Source of the DNA: Acidobacteriota bacterium
GTDB taxonomy: Bacteria; Acidobacteriota; Terriglobia; Bryobacterales; Bryobacteraceae
DNA length: 64,000 nt
NCBI GenBank assembly: GCA_026393985.1
Contig: JAPKZB010000096.1
Location: forward strand, 42,721-106,720
Reading direction: 5' to 3'
The notes under the pieces were generated by a model. It searched no databases. It was not told the DNA's origin and saw only the letters and a program-made list of their open reading frames with translations. A program made the position numbers and the translations under genes. Shown piece by piece: positions 34,889-42,828 of the stretch (within the stretch, counting starts at the first letter, position 1; every line of letters starts with the position of its first letter).

Positions 34889-35800
34889 CTACAAGCTCCG
34901 CACCGCCGCCATCGCGGCCTCTATCCGCTCCGCCTGCCCCGCCGAACTCACCGGCATCGGCGGCCGCGGCACCCCGCCCTCCCGCCCCTGCGTCCGCATC
35001 GCCACCCGCACATTCGCCGGCAGATTCGGCGCATCAATCGCGTTCCACAAGCGCAGCAGATTCTTATGCAGCGGCATCGACGCCGCATGGTCGCCCCTTC
35101 GCACCGCCTCCCACAGCGCCACGCACGCCTCCGGCGCCGCACTCAGAATCGCCGCCACCGCCCCGTCCGATCCCAAACAAAACGACGGATACAACAACGC
35201 ATCCACCGCCGAAAGAATCCGCACCTGCTCCCGGATCCCCGCCTCCTCGCTCAGCAACAGCAAGTCCGCCAGCGCCTTCATATCGCTCGCGCTCTGCTTG
35301 ACGCCAATCACCCCGTCCACCTCCCGCAAAATCCGCACGAGCAGCGGAGGCAGCAGGTACGACCACGGCACCACGTTGTAGATAATCACCGGCATCCCCG
35401 TCCCGTCCGCAATCGCCCCAAAGTGCCGCACCATCGCCTCATCATCCGGCCGGAATACATAATGCACCGGCGTCACCTGCAGCGCCGCCACCCCCAAATC
35501 CGCCAATGCCCTGGCCCGGTCAATCGTCGATTGCGTGCTGTCCGTGATGATCCCGGCAATCACCGGCACCCGGCTCCGCACCTCCTCCACCGTCCAGCCC
35601 ACAATGCGGCGCGTCTCCTCGGTCGAAAGCGTATGCCCCTCCCCCGTGCTGCCGCAAACGGCCAGCCCGTGCACCCCGGCCCGCTCCACCATGTGCCGTA
35701 CCTCGGCGCGGTGCGCCTGTTCGTCAATCGTGCCGTCCGCGCGGAACGGGGTCACCAGCGGCGGAATAATCCCGCCAATGCGTTCAATTTTGCTGCTCAA
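34889..35800 (-). CDS. DHDPS/N-acetylneuraminate lyase family aldolase
   Basis: A 303-residue class I aldolase. The TTG at 35800 overlaps the iclR stop codon (TTGA) and has GGGAGGAGC just before it; this is preferred over a TTG four codons earlier that lies in front of that site. The Schiff-base lysine is K168 in GVIGVKQSA, the catalytic tyrosine Y141 in VIIYNVVPW, and the keto-acid-binding motif is GSTGE at 50-54. GSTGE is typical of N-acetylneuraminate lyases and relatives, whereas DapA usually has GTTGE. It would cleave or form a bond to pyruvate in an acidic sugar. Gene order iclR-aldolase-sialidase suggests sugar-acid catabolism; the exact substrate is unproven. Confidence 0.8.
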   Translation of the reverse strand: MSSKIERIGGIIPPLVTPFRADGTIDEQAHRAEVRHMVERAGVHGLAVCGSTGEGHTLSTEETRRIVGWTVEEVRSRVPVIAGIITDSTQSTIDRARALADLGVAALQVTPVHYVFRPDDEAMVRHFGAIADGTGMPVIIYNVVPWSYLLPPLLVRILREVDGVIGVKQSASDMKALADLLLLSEEAGIREQVRILSAVDALLYPSFCLGSDGAVAAILSAAPEACVALWEAVRRGDHAASMPLHKNLLRLWNAIDAPNLPANVRVAMRTQGREGGVPRPPMPVSSAGQAERIEAAMAAVRSL

Positions 35801-36606
35801 AGCTCCTCCCAATGTGGATGCGGCCGGATCGCTCGCGCGACGGCCACTGCCTCCTGGCCCAGAATGGCCAGTTCGGCATCAGACAACCGGACGCTCGGTC
35901 CGGAAATACTCACCGCCGCCACCGCCCCCCGCAGCGGGTCGATAAACGCCGCCGCCACGCACCGCACCCCCGCTTCGTTTTCCTCCCGGTCCATCGCGTA
36001 GCCGCGCTCCCGCGTCGCCGCCAACTCCGCCCGTAGCTTCGGCCACGAAGTCGCCGTCTGCTTGGTCAACGCGGCCAACCCCCTCCGCCGCGCCAGCGCC
36101 TCCGCCTCGGCCACCGGCAGCGCGCTCAAAATCGCCTTGCCCAACCCCGTCGAATGCAGCGGCCACCGCGTCCCAATATCCCCGCGCGTATGCAGTTGGT
36201 GCGTCGATTCCACCGCCGCCACAATCAGCACCTCGCCGTCCGACAACATCCCCAGCTTCACCGTCTCCCGCGACCGCTCCGCCAGCCGCCGCAGGTGCGG
36301 CCGCGCCTGCCCGAGTAGCTCCGTGCTGCGCGCGTAAAGAAATCCCATCTCCAGCGCCCGCGGCCCCAGCCGGTAGCCCCGATCCTCCGGGTCCTGCCGC
36401 ACCAGGTCAAACGCCTGCAGCGTCTTCAGCAGATTGTGCGCCGTGCTCTTCGGCATCCCGTGCTCCCGCGCCAAATCCGACAGCGCCCACTGCGGCGACG
36501 CCAGCGAAAACGTGCTCAGCAGCCGCAGCGCCTTCTCCACCGACGAAACGGCGCCGTGCCTCTCGTTCGGTATCGCTGAACTGCGTCTTGTCGTTTCCTG
36601 CCTCAC
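35797..36606 (-). CDS. IclR-family transcriptional regulator
   Basis: A 269-residue regulator from a GTG start. A winged helix-turn-helix occupies about 18-75 (AVSSVEKALRLLSTFSLASPQWALSDLAREHGMPKSTAHNLLKTLQ). The IclR effector domain follows, with ESTHQLHTRGDIGTRWPLHSTGLGKAILSALP and EENEAGVRCVAAAFID. It heads the aldolase and sialidase-like genes and probably controls them in response to a small acid or sugar. A good promoter, TTGACG-17-GATACT, lies directly upstream. It is divergent from the TIM-barrel gene, which it might also regulate. Confidence 0.88.
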   Translation of the reverse strand: MRQETTRRSSAIPNERHGAVSSVEKALRLLSTFSLASPQWALSDLAREHGMPKSTAHNLLKTLQAFDLVRQDPEDRGYRLGPRALEMGFLYARSTELLGQARPHLRRLAERSRETVKLGMLSDGEVLIVAAVESTHQLHTRGDIGTRWPLHSTGLGKAILSALPVAEAEALARRRGLAALTKQTATSWPKLRAELAATRERGYAMDREENEAGVRCVAAAFIDPLRGAVAAVSISGPSVRLSDAELAILGQEAVAVARAIRPHPHWEEL

Positions 36607-36618
36607 GTTTCGCCCGAC

Positions 36619-36647
36619 AGTATCTAAAAAGTCGCCGCCCGCGTCAA
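36619..36647 (-). promoter_or_regulatory. Promoter of the iclR-aldolase-sialidase operon
   Basis: TTGACG (36647-36642) is followed by a 17-nt spacer and GATACT (36624-36619), one of the better sigma-70 matches in the window. The predicted start lies about 6 nt before the GTG at 36606, so the leader is very short. Confidence 0.5.
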
Positions 36648-36712
36648 TCCGTGTTCAGCCCCTTGGAACAGCTTTCCGCCCGCGCAACTTGTTCGCCGGG
36701 AACCCGCCGTCG

Positions 36713-36718
36713 TATCGT
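36713..36718 (+). promoter_or_regulatory. Putative -10 box of the TIM-barrel gene
   Basis: TATCGT lies 7 nt before the ATG at 36726. TTGTTC at 36689-36694 could be a weak -35 with an 18-nt spacer. Confidence 0.35.
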
Positions 36719-36725
36719 AAGCTTC

Positions 36726-37604
36726 ATGCTGCCCCGCCGCACCCTACTTCAATCTCCCCTCGCGCTCGCAGCTCCCCCTAAAAATATGATCCTCGGCATG
36801 CACCAGTACACCTCCGCCGGCGCCGGTTACCGCCACTCTCTCGAAGGTTGGGCCAAAGCCGGCATCCGCCACGTCGAACCGGTCGCCCCGCTCCTCGACG
36901 ACTTTCTCAAAACCGACACCCTCGCCAACGCCAAACGCGTCCTCACCGACAACGGACTTACCATCGTCTCCGGCGCCGTCAGCGTCATGAACCTCTGGGA
37001 ACCCAACCCCGCCTTCGAAGAGAAGCTCGCCGCCTTCCGCCACCGCTGCGAACAGTTCGCCACTCTCGGTGCGCCCATTGTCTACTCCCCCTGCGTCACC
37101 GCCGCCAAGTTCGCCCCCGGCGACTACGCCAAAAGCATCGACAACATCCGCCGCGTCGCCGAAGTCGCTCGCGAGTTCGGCCTCAAAGTCGGCGCCGAAT
37201 TCGTCCGCAACTCCACCTTCCTCGCCTCCCTACCCACCGCCCTCCGCCTCCATCGCGACGCCGCCCACCCCAACTTCGGCGTCATCTTCGACTGCTACCA
37301 CTTCTGGTCCGGCCCCAGCCACTTCGAAGACATGGACTCCATCCGCCCTGGCGAAATCCTGCACGCCCACCTCAACGACACCCCCGCCATGCCGCGCGAG
37401 CTCCTCGACATGCAATCTCGCGTCGTCCCCGGCGATGGCGTCGCCCCGCTCGCCAAAATCCTCCGCAAACTCGTCGACCGCGGCTACACCGGCCCCATCA
37501 CCGTCGAACTCTTCTGGCCGCAGTTTCAGCAGGCCGACCCGTTCACTCTGGCTAAGTCCATCAAAGAGAAATCGGAAGCGATCTTCAAACGCGCCGGCCT
37601 CTAA
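36726..37604 (+). CDS. Sugar phosphate isomerase/epimerase-like TIM-barrel protein
   Basis: A 292-residue AP_endonuc_2-type TIM barrel. The ATG at 36726 gives MLPRRTLLQSPLALAAPP, a short twin-arginine leader, and suits the upstream TATCGT; an in-frame extension to 36588 would overlap the iclR promoter. Features include GAPIVYSPCV, KVGAEFVRNSTF, GVIFDCYHFW and a final VELFWPQ. The Glu, Asp and His residues in these motifs are the expected metal ligands. Likely substrates are keto- or aldo-sugars, as for hydroxypyruvate isomerase or 3-dehydroshikimate dehydratase. It resembles the hydroxypyruvate-isomerase-like protein at 54.0 kb in fold only. Confidence 0.75.
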   Translation: MLPRRTLLQSPLALAAPPKNMILGMHQYTSAGAGYRHSLEGWAKAGIRHVEPVAPLLDDFLKTDTLANAKRVLTDNGLTIVSGAVSVMNLWEPNPAFEEKLAAFRHRCEQFATLGAPIVYSPCVTAAKFAPGDYAKSIDNIRRVAEVAREFGLKVGAEFVRNSTFLASLPTALRLHRDAAHPNFGVIFDCYHFWSGPSHFEDMDSIRPGEILHAHLNDTPAMPRELLDMQSRVVPGDGVAPLAKILRKLVDRGYTGPITVELFWPQFQQADPFTLAKSIKEKSEAIFKRAGL

Positions 37605-37652
37605 TCGGCGGCCAACCCAGCGGCGGCGCCCTGCTACCATGAGAAAACTCTT

Positions 37653-38093
37653 ATGGCCAACTCCCGACGCAACCTCCTCGCCGCCGCTGCCCTCGCCGTT
37701 CCCGCCGCTGCGGCCCCTAAACAGCCCAAAGCCCGGAAGTCCCACTTCAAAGACGGCCGCCCCAAAGACGGCAAGGCCCCTCTCTACTCCCCCGCCGTCA
37801 CCTGCAACGGCTTCGTCTTCGTCTCCGGTACCGGCAAGATCGACGGCGGCACCATCCAGGAGCAGACCAAGTACGTCCTCGACTCCATCGAAGCCAACCT
37901 CAAGCACGTCGGCTCCTCCATGGAAAAGGCCGTCAAGTGCAACGTCTACCTTTCCGACATCAACAACTACGGCCCGATGAACGAAACCTTCCGCGGCCGC
38001 TTCGGCGACAATCCCCCCGCCCGCACCACGGTCGCCGTCGCCGCCATTCCCTTCGGCTGCCTGGTCGAGATCGAAGTCATCGCCGAAGCCTGA
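37653..38093 (+). CDS. Exported RidA-family (YjgF/UK114) protein
   Basis: A 146-residue protein with a Tat-like leader (MANSRRNLLAAAALAVPAAAAP) followed by a complete RidA fold: PLYSPAVTCNGFVFVSGTGKI, TKYVLDSIEANLKHVGSSMEKAVKCNVYLSDI and the conserved arginine in PPARTTVAVAAIP near residue 127. RidA enzymes hydrolyse reactive enamine/imine intermediates, normally in the cytoplasm. An export signal is therefore unusual and suggests a periplasmic task. A second RidA gene follows by 7 nt. TACCAT 12 nt before the ATG may be its -10 box. Confidence 0.8.
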   Translation: MANSRRNLLAAAALAVPAAAAPKQPKARKSHFKDGRPKDGKAPLYSPAVTCNGFVFVSGTGKIDGGTIQEQTKYVLDSIEANLKHVGSSMEKAVKCNVYLSDINNYGPMNETFRGRFGDNPPARTTVAVAAIPFGCLVEIEVIAEA

Positions 38094-38100
38094 TCTCGCC

Positions 38101-38487
38101 ATGCAGTCCCCGGTCACCTCGCCCCATCTCCCCGCGCCGGGCGGCTTCTACTCCCCCGCCGTCCGCGCCGGCAATCTGCTTTTCCTCTCCGGCCAACTCC
38201 CGCTCGACTCCCACGGCCGCCTCATCGCCGGCGGCATCGTCGAACAAACCAACCAGGTCCTTGCCAATCTCCAGCACCTCCTCCACGCCGCCGGCGCCGA
38301 CCTCACCCACCTCGTGCAGGTCACCATCTACATCGCCGGCATCGACCATTGGCCCCTCGTGAACACCACCTACGCCGCGTTTCTCGCCGCCGTCCCCGTG
38401 CCCCCCGCCCGCGCCGTTGTGCCCGTACCGGAGTTGCACTACGGGGCATTGGTAGAAATGCAGGCCATCGCCATAATTAGTGTGTGA
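38101..38487 (+). CDS. RidA-family (YjgF/UK114) protein, cytoplasmic
   Basis: A 128-residue RidA homologue without a signal peptide: GGFYSPAVRAGNLLFLSGQLPLD, VEQTNQVLANLQHLLHAAGADL and the active-site arginine in PPARAVVPVPELHYGALVEMQAIA. It probably deaminates enamines such as 2-aminoacrylate. It lies 7 nt downstream of the exported paralogue, so the two are co-expressed. The pair share only the family core, indicating an old duplication or independent acquisition. Confidence 0.82.
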   Translation: MQSPVTSPHLPAPGGFYSPAVRAGNLLFLSGQLPLDSHGRLIAGGIVEQTNQVLANLQHLLHAAGADLTHLVQVTIYIAGIDHWPLVNTTYAAFLAAVPVPPARAVVPVPELHYGALVEMQAIAIISV

Positions 38488-38547
38488 ATGTTTTGTAATT
38501 CGCGCAATAGTCACCGCGAATTGATAAGCCGGTAACGGACCGCTCGC

Positions 38548-38553
38548 TACTCT
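38548..38553 (+). promoter_or_regulatory. Putative -10 box of receptor 2
   Basis: TACTCT lies 7 nt before the ATG at 38561, in the 73-nt gap behind the second RidA gene, again the leaderless spacing. Confidence 0.35.
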
Positions 38554-38560
38554 GCTTCTC

Positions 38561-41500
38561 ATGCAGCGTATCGTTCTTTTGCTCCTGTCCGCGCTCCCCC
38601 TCTTCGCCCAGTGCTCCCTCACGGTCGTCGTCGAAGACGCCTCGGCCGGCCGCGTCGCCAACGCCTCCCTCCGCCTCCGCGATCAGGCCACCAACCGCAT
38701 CCTCGCCGCGGTCACCTCGGCCGAAGGCGCCGCCAGTTTCGCCGCCGTTCCCTGCGCGGCCTACCAACTCACCGCCGCCTTCGCCGGCTTTGAAGACTCC
38801 ACCGCCGCTGTCCGCCTCACCGAACGCACACCCGCCCAACTCAAACTCACCCTCCGCACCCGCGGCCTCTCCGAACAGGTCCAGGTCATCGAAGGTGCCG
38901 ACCTCCTCCAAACCACCCGCGCCACCCAGTCCTTCAGCCTCTCGGCCCAGCAGATCCAGAACATCCCCACCTCCTCCCGCAACGTCACCCATCTCCTCGT
39001 CGCCGAAGCCGGCGTCGCCGCGCCCCTGCCCGACCGCACCGGACGCGGCATGAACCTTGCCACCTCCCCCGGCGGCCAGGCCGACGATGGCTCCCAATCC
39101 CTCAACCCCTCCGTCAACGGCGCCCGGCCCACCAACAACTCCATGGCCATCAACGGCCTCGACGCCACCAACATGATGAACGCCAACGGCGGCCTCGGCA
39201 GCAGCATCAGCGTCCCGCTCGACGCCCTCGAAATGGTCGAAATGCAGACGGCCCTCTACAGCGCCTCCACCGGCCGCAATGGCGGTGGTAACGTCTCCCT
39301 CATCACCCGTGGCGGCTCCAACTCCTTCCACGGCTCCGGCTACCATTTCCTCCAAAATGAAAGGCTGAATGCCAACGAATTCTTCCTCAATCGCGCCGGC
39401 ACCCCCCGCCCCAAGTTCCGCCGCAACGAAACCGGCGCCACCCTGGGCGGTCGGATTATCCGCGATAAGACCTTCTTCTTTGCCTCCGTTCAGCGCACTG
39501 ACTTCCTCAGCGGCTTCGCCCAGCGGGCCATCGCTGCTACCGGCGTCCCCGTCGGCCTCGGCGAGGTCCGCACCCGCGAATCCCTCGCCGCGGTAACCAA
39601 CCAATGGCTCCAGTCCGGGGCCGCCGGCAACTCCGCCTTCGCGAACAACTTCCTCACGGCCCTCCGCGCCTTCCCCGCCGACCAGATTCCTGGCCTCGAA
39701 TCCAAGTTCTTTGCCAGTACCACCCCTGGCAATGTCCGCTTCCGCACCCTCACCGCCCAGGACATCAACCCCGTCGCCGTCAACATCGCCAATCAGAAGC
39801 GCAATGGCAAGTTCCTCCTGCCCAGCTACAGCTCCGCCATGCCGATGCTCTCCGGCAACGCCAGCTTCGGCAACGAAGGCCTGCTCCAGCAGTCCTTTCC
39901 CACGTTCTTTAACTCCTGGGCAGGCTCCGGCTCCATCGACCATAACTTCTCCACCGCCAACCGCCTCCGCCTCAACTACATCCGCTCCACCTCCTACGTC
40001 GAAGAGGCCTTCGGCTGGGCCAACTCCTCGCCTTCGCCCACCTTCGGCCTCACCCCCTCCTACACCGCCGGCCTCCAACACACCAAAACCTTCGGCGCCC
40101 AATGGGTCTCAGAACTCCGCGGCGGCTTCTTTGAACTATTCAACACCCGCATCTCGAAAAATCGCGATATTACCAACTCCTCGCTCGGTATCTTCAATCC
40201 TCTCGAAGCCTCCATCGGCGGCCTCGCCGCCCTCATGCCCACCATCGACATCAATACCCAGCGCTCTACCTCCGGCATCGGCAACGCATGGGACTTCTTC
40301 GACCGCCAGCGTGTCATCAACGTCTCGGAAACCGTCAGCTATACCCGCGCCCGCCACACCATCCAATTCGGTGGCGAATTCCGCCGGCCCACCATCGCCG
40401 GCGAGTACATGGCCCGCACCAACGGCGACCTCGACTACGACAACTGGGCCCTCTTCTTCACCGGCCACGGCGCCTCCGGTGGCGGCTCCGACCTCGACCA
40501 GGGCGACACCCGCCGCCACTTCAAAATGAAAGACTTCAGCATGTTCCTCCAGGACGACTGGCGCATCCGCCCCGGCCTCACCCTCAACCTCGGCGTCCGC
40601 TATGACTATTACGGTAATCCGGAAGACACCCAGGGCCGCATCGGAAACTACTACACCGCCTCCACCGCCGCCGCCCTCGGCCTCGCCAAGCCTGGCTTCT
40701 ACGTCGATCCCAAGTCCGCCTTCTTTCAGCCCAACTTCAACCCCCTCAAACTCGGGATCCTCGTCGAACCAGGCACCCCGGCCAACCTCGACAATGTCTT
40801 CAAAGCCCCCTGGGCCTCCACCATCAAGCCCGACTGGAACAACATCGCCCCCCGCATCGGCATGGCTTGGCAGTTAACCCCCAAGCTCGTCCTCCGCTCC
40901 GGCTACGGCATGTTCTACGAACGCACCTCCGGCGCCATCAAGACCGACCTCCAACTCTCCGCCCCGTTCTTTATCTATCAAAACGTCCCCGCACCCGTCG
41001 ACATGGCCGACCCCTACCCCAAGCTCAACGTCAACCCCTTCCAAATCCCCTTCAACGTCACCATCCTCCGCAACCCCACCACCGGCGCCGCCTCCTGGCG
41101 CAAGTTCGACGGCTCCCCCTTCCCCGCCACCAGCCCCTTCAGCGCCAAAAACAACACCTTCGTCGACCCCCTGCTCCGTACCCCCTACGTCCAACAGTGG
41201 ACCATGAACATCCAATACGAACCCATGGCCGGTAGCCTGCTCGACGTTCGCTACGTCGGCTCCCGCGGCGTCGGCCTCATGGCCCGCCTCAACCTCGCCC
41301 AGCCCGTCGACCCTCGGGTCACCCCCGTCAACGGCTTCACCGACATCTTCACCACCACCGGCGCCCTTATCGCCCCGGACTTCTTCGTCAAGCCCGAGTT
41401 CCTCGGCCTCAACCGCGCCGGCGGCTTTCGCCAACGCTCCAACTGGGGCCAGGCCACGTACCACAGCCTTCAGGCCAACTTCAAACGCCGCCTCGGCAAG

Positions 41501-42166
41501 TGGGTCACCGGCAACTTCTCTTACACCTGGGCCAAGTCCCTCGACAACGTCTCCTCCGACGGCGGCGTTATCGAGCACGACGGCTTCAACCTCGCCAACA
41601 ACCGCGGACCGTCCGACTTCGACCGCACCCATCGCTTCACCGGCGTCTACGTCATCGACTTCCCCACGCCCGCCCGCTTCAAGACACTCCTCGGCGGCTG
41701 GTCGCTCAGCGGTCTGATGACGCTCCAGTCCGGCAGCCCCTTCACGGTCCTCGGCAACGCCACCACCAACGCCCGTTGGGCCCAACCCGCCCGCGTCCGC
41801 CCCGCCTTCCTGCCCGGCAAGATCAGTGCCGACGCGCGCCTTACTGGCCGCGTCCAGGACCGCCTCAGCCTCTTCTTCGATCCAGCGGTCTTCACCAACT
41901 CCCTCGACGCCTGGGGCAATGTCGGCCGCAACACCCTGCGCGGACCCCAGCAGGTACAGTACGATTTCATGCTCGGCAAAACCTTGAAAATCGCCGAGTC
42001 CTATCAATTGGAGTTCCGCTGGGAAACCTACAACGCCTTCAACCAGCCGACCTTCACCAACCCGGCCTCCACCCTCGCCGCCGCCGGACCCGGCTCGGCC
42101 GGCGTCATCGCCTCCACCATCGGTGGACCCCGTACGATGCAGGCCGCTCTCCGCTTCCGCTTCTGA
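38561..42166 (+). CDS. Oar-like TonB-dependent receptor (receptor 2)
   Basis: A 1201-residue outer-membrane protein, the longest in the window. It has a signal peptide (MQRIVLLLLSALPLFAQ), a carboxypeptidase-regulatory-like domain (LTVVVEDASAGRVANASLRLR ... AVPCAAYQLTAAFAGF), a plug with PSVNGARPTNNSMAINGLDATN, and a long barrel ending in LRFRF. Two cysteines in the first domain (near 19 and 66) are unusual for this family here and could form a disulfide. The ligand is unknown; large oligosaccharides or peptides are typical guesses. It is transcribed alone and is followed by two hairpins. Confidence 0.85.
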   Translation: MQRIVLLLLSALPLFAQCSLTVVVEDASAGRVANASLRLRDQATNRILAAVTSAEGAASFAAVPCAAYQLTAAFAGFEDSTAAVRLTERTPAQLKLTLRTRGLSEQVQVIEGADLLQTTRATQSFSLSAQQIQNIPTSSRNVTHLLVAEAGVAAPLPDRTGRGMNLATSPGGQADDGSQSLNPSVNGARPTNNSMAINGLDATNMMNANGGLGSSISVPLDALEMVEMQTALYSASTGRNGGGNVSLITRGGSNSFHGSGYHFLQNERLNANEFFLNRAGTPRPKFRRNETGATLGGRIIRDKTFFFASVQRTDFLSGFAQRAIAATGVPVGLGEVRTRESLAAVTNQWLQSGAAGNSAFANNFLTALRAFPADQIPGLESKFFASTTPGNVRFRTLTAQDINPVAVNIANQKRNGKFLLPSYSSAMPMLSGNASFGNEGLLQQSFPTFFNSWAGSGSIDHNFSTANRLRLNYIRSTSYVEEAFGWANSSPSPTFGLTPSYTAGLQHTKTFGAQWVSELRGGFFELFNTRISKNRDITNSSLGIFNPLEASIGGLAALMPTIDINTQRSTSGIGNAWDFFDRQRVINVSETVSYTRARHTIQFGGEFRRPTIAGEYMARTNGDLDYDNWALFFTGHGASGGGSDLDQGDTRRHFKMKDFSMFLQDDWRIRPGLTLNLGVRYDYYGNPEDTQGRIGNYYTASTAAALGLAKPGFYVDPKSAFFQPNFNPLKLGILVEPGTPANLDNVFKAPWASTIKPDWNNIAPRIGMAWQLTPKLVLRSGYGMFYERTSGAIKTDLQLSAPFFIYQNVPAPVDMADPYPKLNVNPFQIPFNVTILRNPTTGAASWRKFDGSPFPATSPFSAKNNTFVDPLLRTPYVQQWTMNIQYEPMAGSLLDVRYVGSRGVGLMARLNLAQPVDPRVTPVNGFTDIFTTTGALIAPDFFVKPEFLGLNRAGGFRQRSNWGQATYHSLQANFKRRLGKWVTGNFSYTWAKSLDNVSSDGGVIEHDGFNLANNRGPSDFDRTHRFTGVYVIDFPTPARFKTLLGGWSLSGLMTLQSGSPFTVLGNATTNARWAQPARVRPAFLPGKISADARLTGRVQDRLSLFFDPAVFTNSLDAWGNVGRNTLRGPQQVQYDFMLGKTLKIAESYQLEFRWETYNAFNQPTFTNPASTLAAAGPGSAGVIASTIGGPRTMQAALRFRF

Positions 42167-42190
42167 CCAGCCCCCCTCTCGCCCGCGTAT

Positions 42191-42213
42191 CCCGGCCGAG
42201 TATCCTCGCCGGG
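42191..42213 (+). terminator. Hairpin after receptor 2
   Basis: CCCGG pairs with CCGGG and, inside, CGAG with CTCG around a TATC loop, 25 nt behind the stop codon. There is no T-run, so it would be a non-canonical or Rho-assisted terminator. Confidence 0.4.
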
Positions 42214-42239
42214 CTTCCCCGCCTCCCGCCCCGCTGACC

Positions 42240-42269
42240 CCGGCAGGTTACCCCATCGTCACCTGCCGG
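42240..42269 (+). terminator. Second hairpin after receptor 2
   Basis: CCGGCAGGT (42240-42248) pairs perfectly with ACCTGCCGG (42261-42269) around a 12-nt loop. It is a strong stem without a T-tract, about 75 nt after the stop. Confidence 0.45.
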
Positions 42270-42455
42270 CCACGGCCGCCCGCAAATCGCTCCACTCCCC
42301 GCCTCCGCGGGCTTCCTACACCATGGCGCGCGTCTCCGCTCTCGTTAACTCGAAGCGTCCGGCTACCGAGCAAGCCAGTGCGAGCGGTACGCGCCGCCTC
42401 CTTTCGGCGGGCACCGGATATACATCGCCATCCCTCTCCGCGAGCGTCAGTCCCC

Positions 42456-42481
42456 ATGGTTGCTCCGAATGGTTGCTCCGA
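42456..42481. repeat. Tandem 13-bp direct repeat
   Basis: ATGGTTGCTCCGA occurs twice in direct succession inside the gene-free gap. It could be a slippage product or a target-site scar. Confidence 0.7.
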
Positions 42482-42828
42482 AGAAGAAACGGAGTTCATC
42501 GCCCCTGCGCAAAAACGGAGCGGCTCGCCCTGCCAGGTATCAATCCGGGAACCCGATGCCGCGCACCCTGCCTCGTCAGCTGCTCCTCCACGGAGATAAG
42601 GACTGCGCAGCCCATGACACGCTTCCCGGGAGCGTTCAGGACCTGCGGGGAGAAGGCAGCCGCAGGCGCTTCGGCAAACGCACTTCCTCAAGTCCACGGC
42701 CGATCGTAGCCCGCATCGCGTCTCCTTGCTCGAACCTGTTCAAAGTCGTCGGGCAAAGCGAACCTTAATCGCGATTCAAAGCCACTTTACGTATCGTAAG
42801 GTGGAGGGTAACGGGCCGCGGCCTCCCC

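Larger units (their letters stand above)
42167..42828. other. 662-nt gap without a convincing gene
   Basis: Between receptor 2 and the convergent PhoD gene. It holds two hairpins near its left end and a 13-bp tandem duplication. The open frames on both strands are short, overlap one another, and give Arg/Ser/Pro-rich products with no recognisable motif. Base usage is more mixed than in the flanking genes. I see no RNA gene or transposase remnant. It may be a decayed gene or an insertion remnant. Confidence 0.5.

Noticed and set aside
38477..40102. Minus-strand open frame opposite receptor 2
   Set aside because: Gly/Glu/Val-rich shadow of the receptor coding sequence.
42248..42709. Small overlapping open frames in the 42 kb gap
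   Set aside because: Mutually overlapping, with no ribosome-binding site, motif or coding-like codon pattern.
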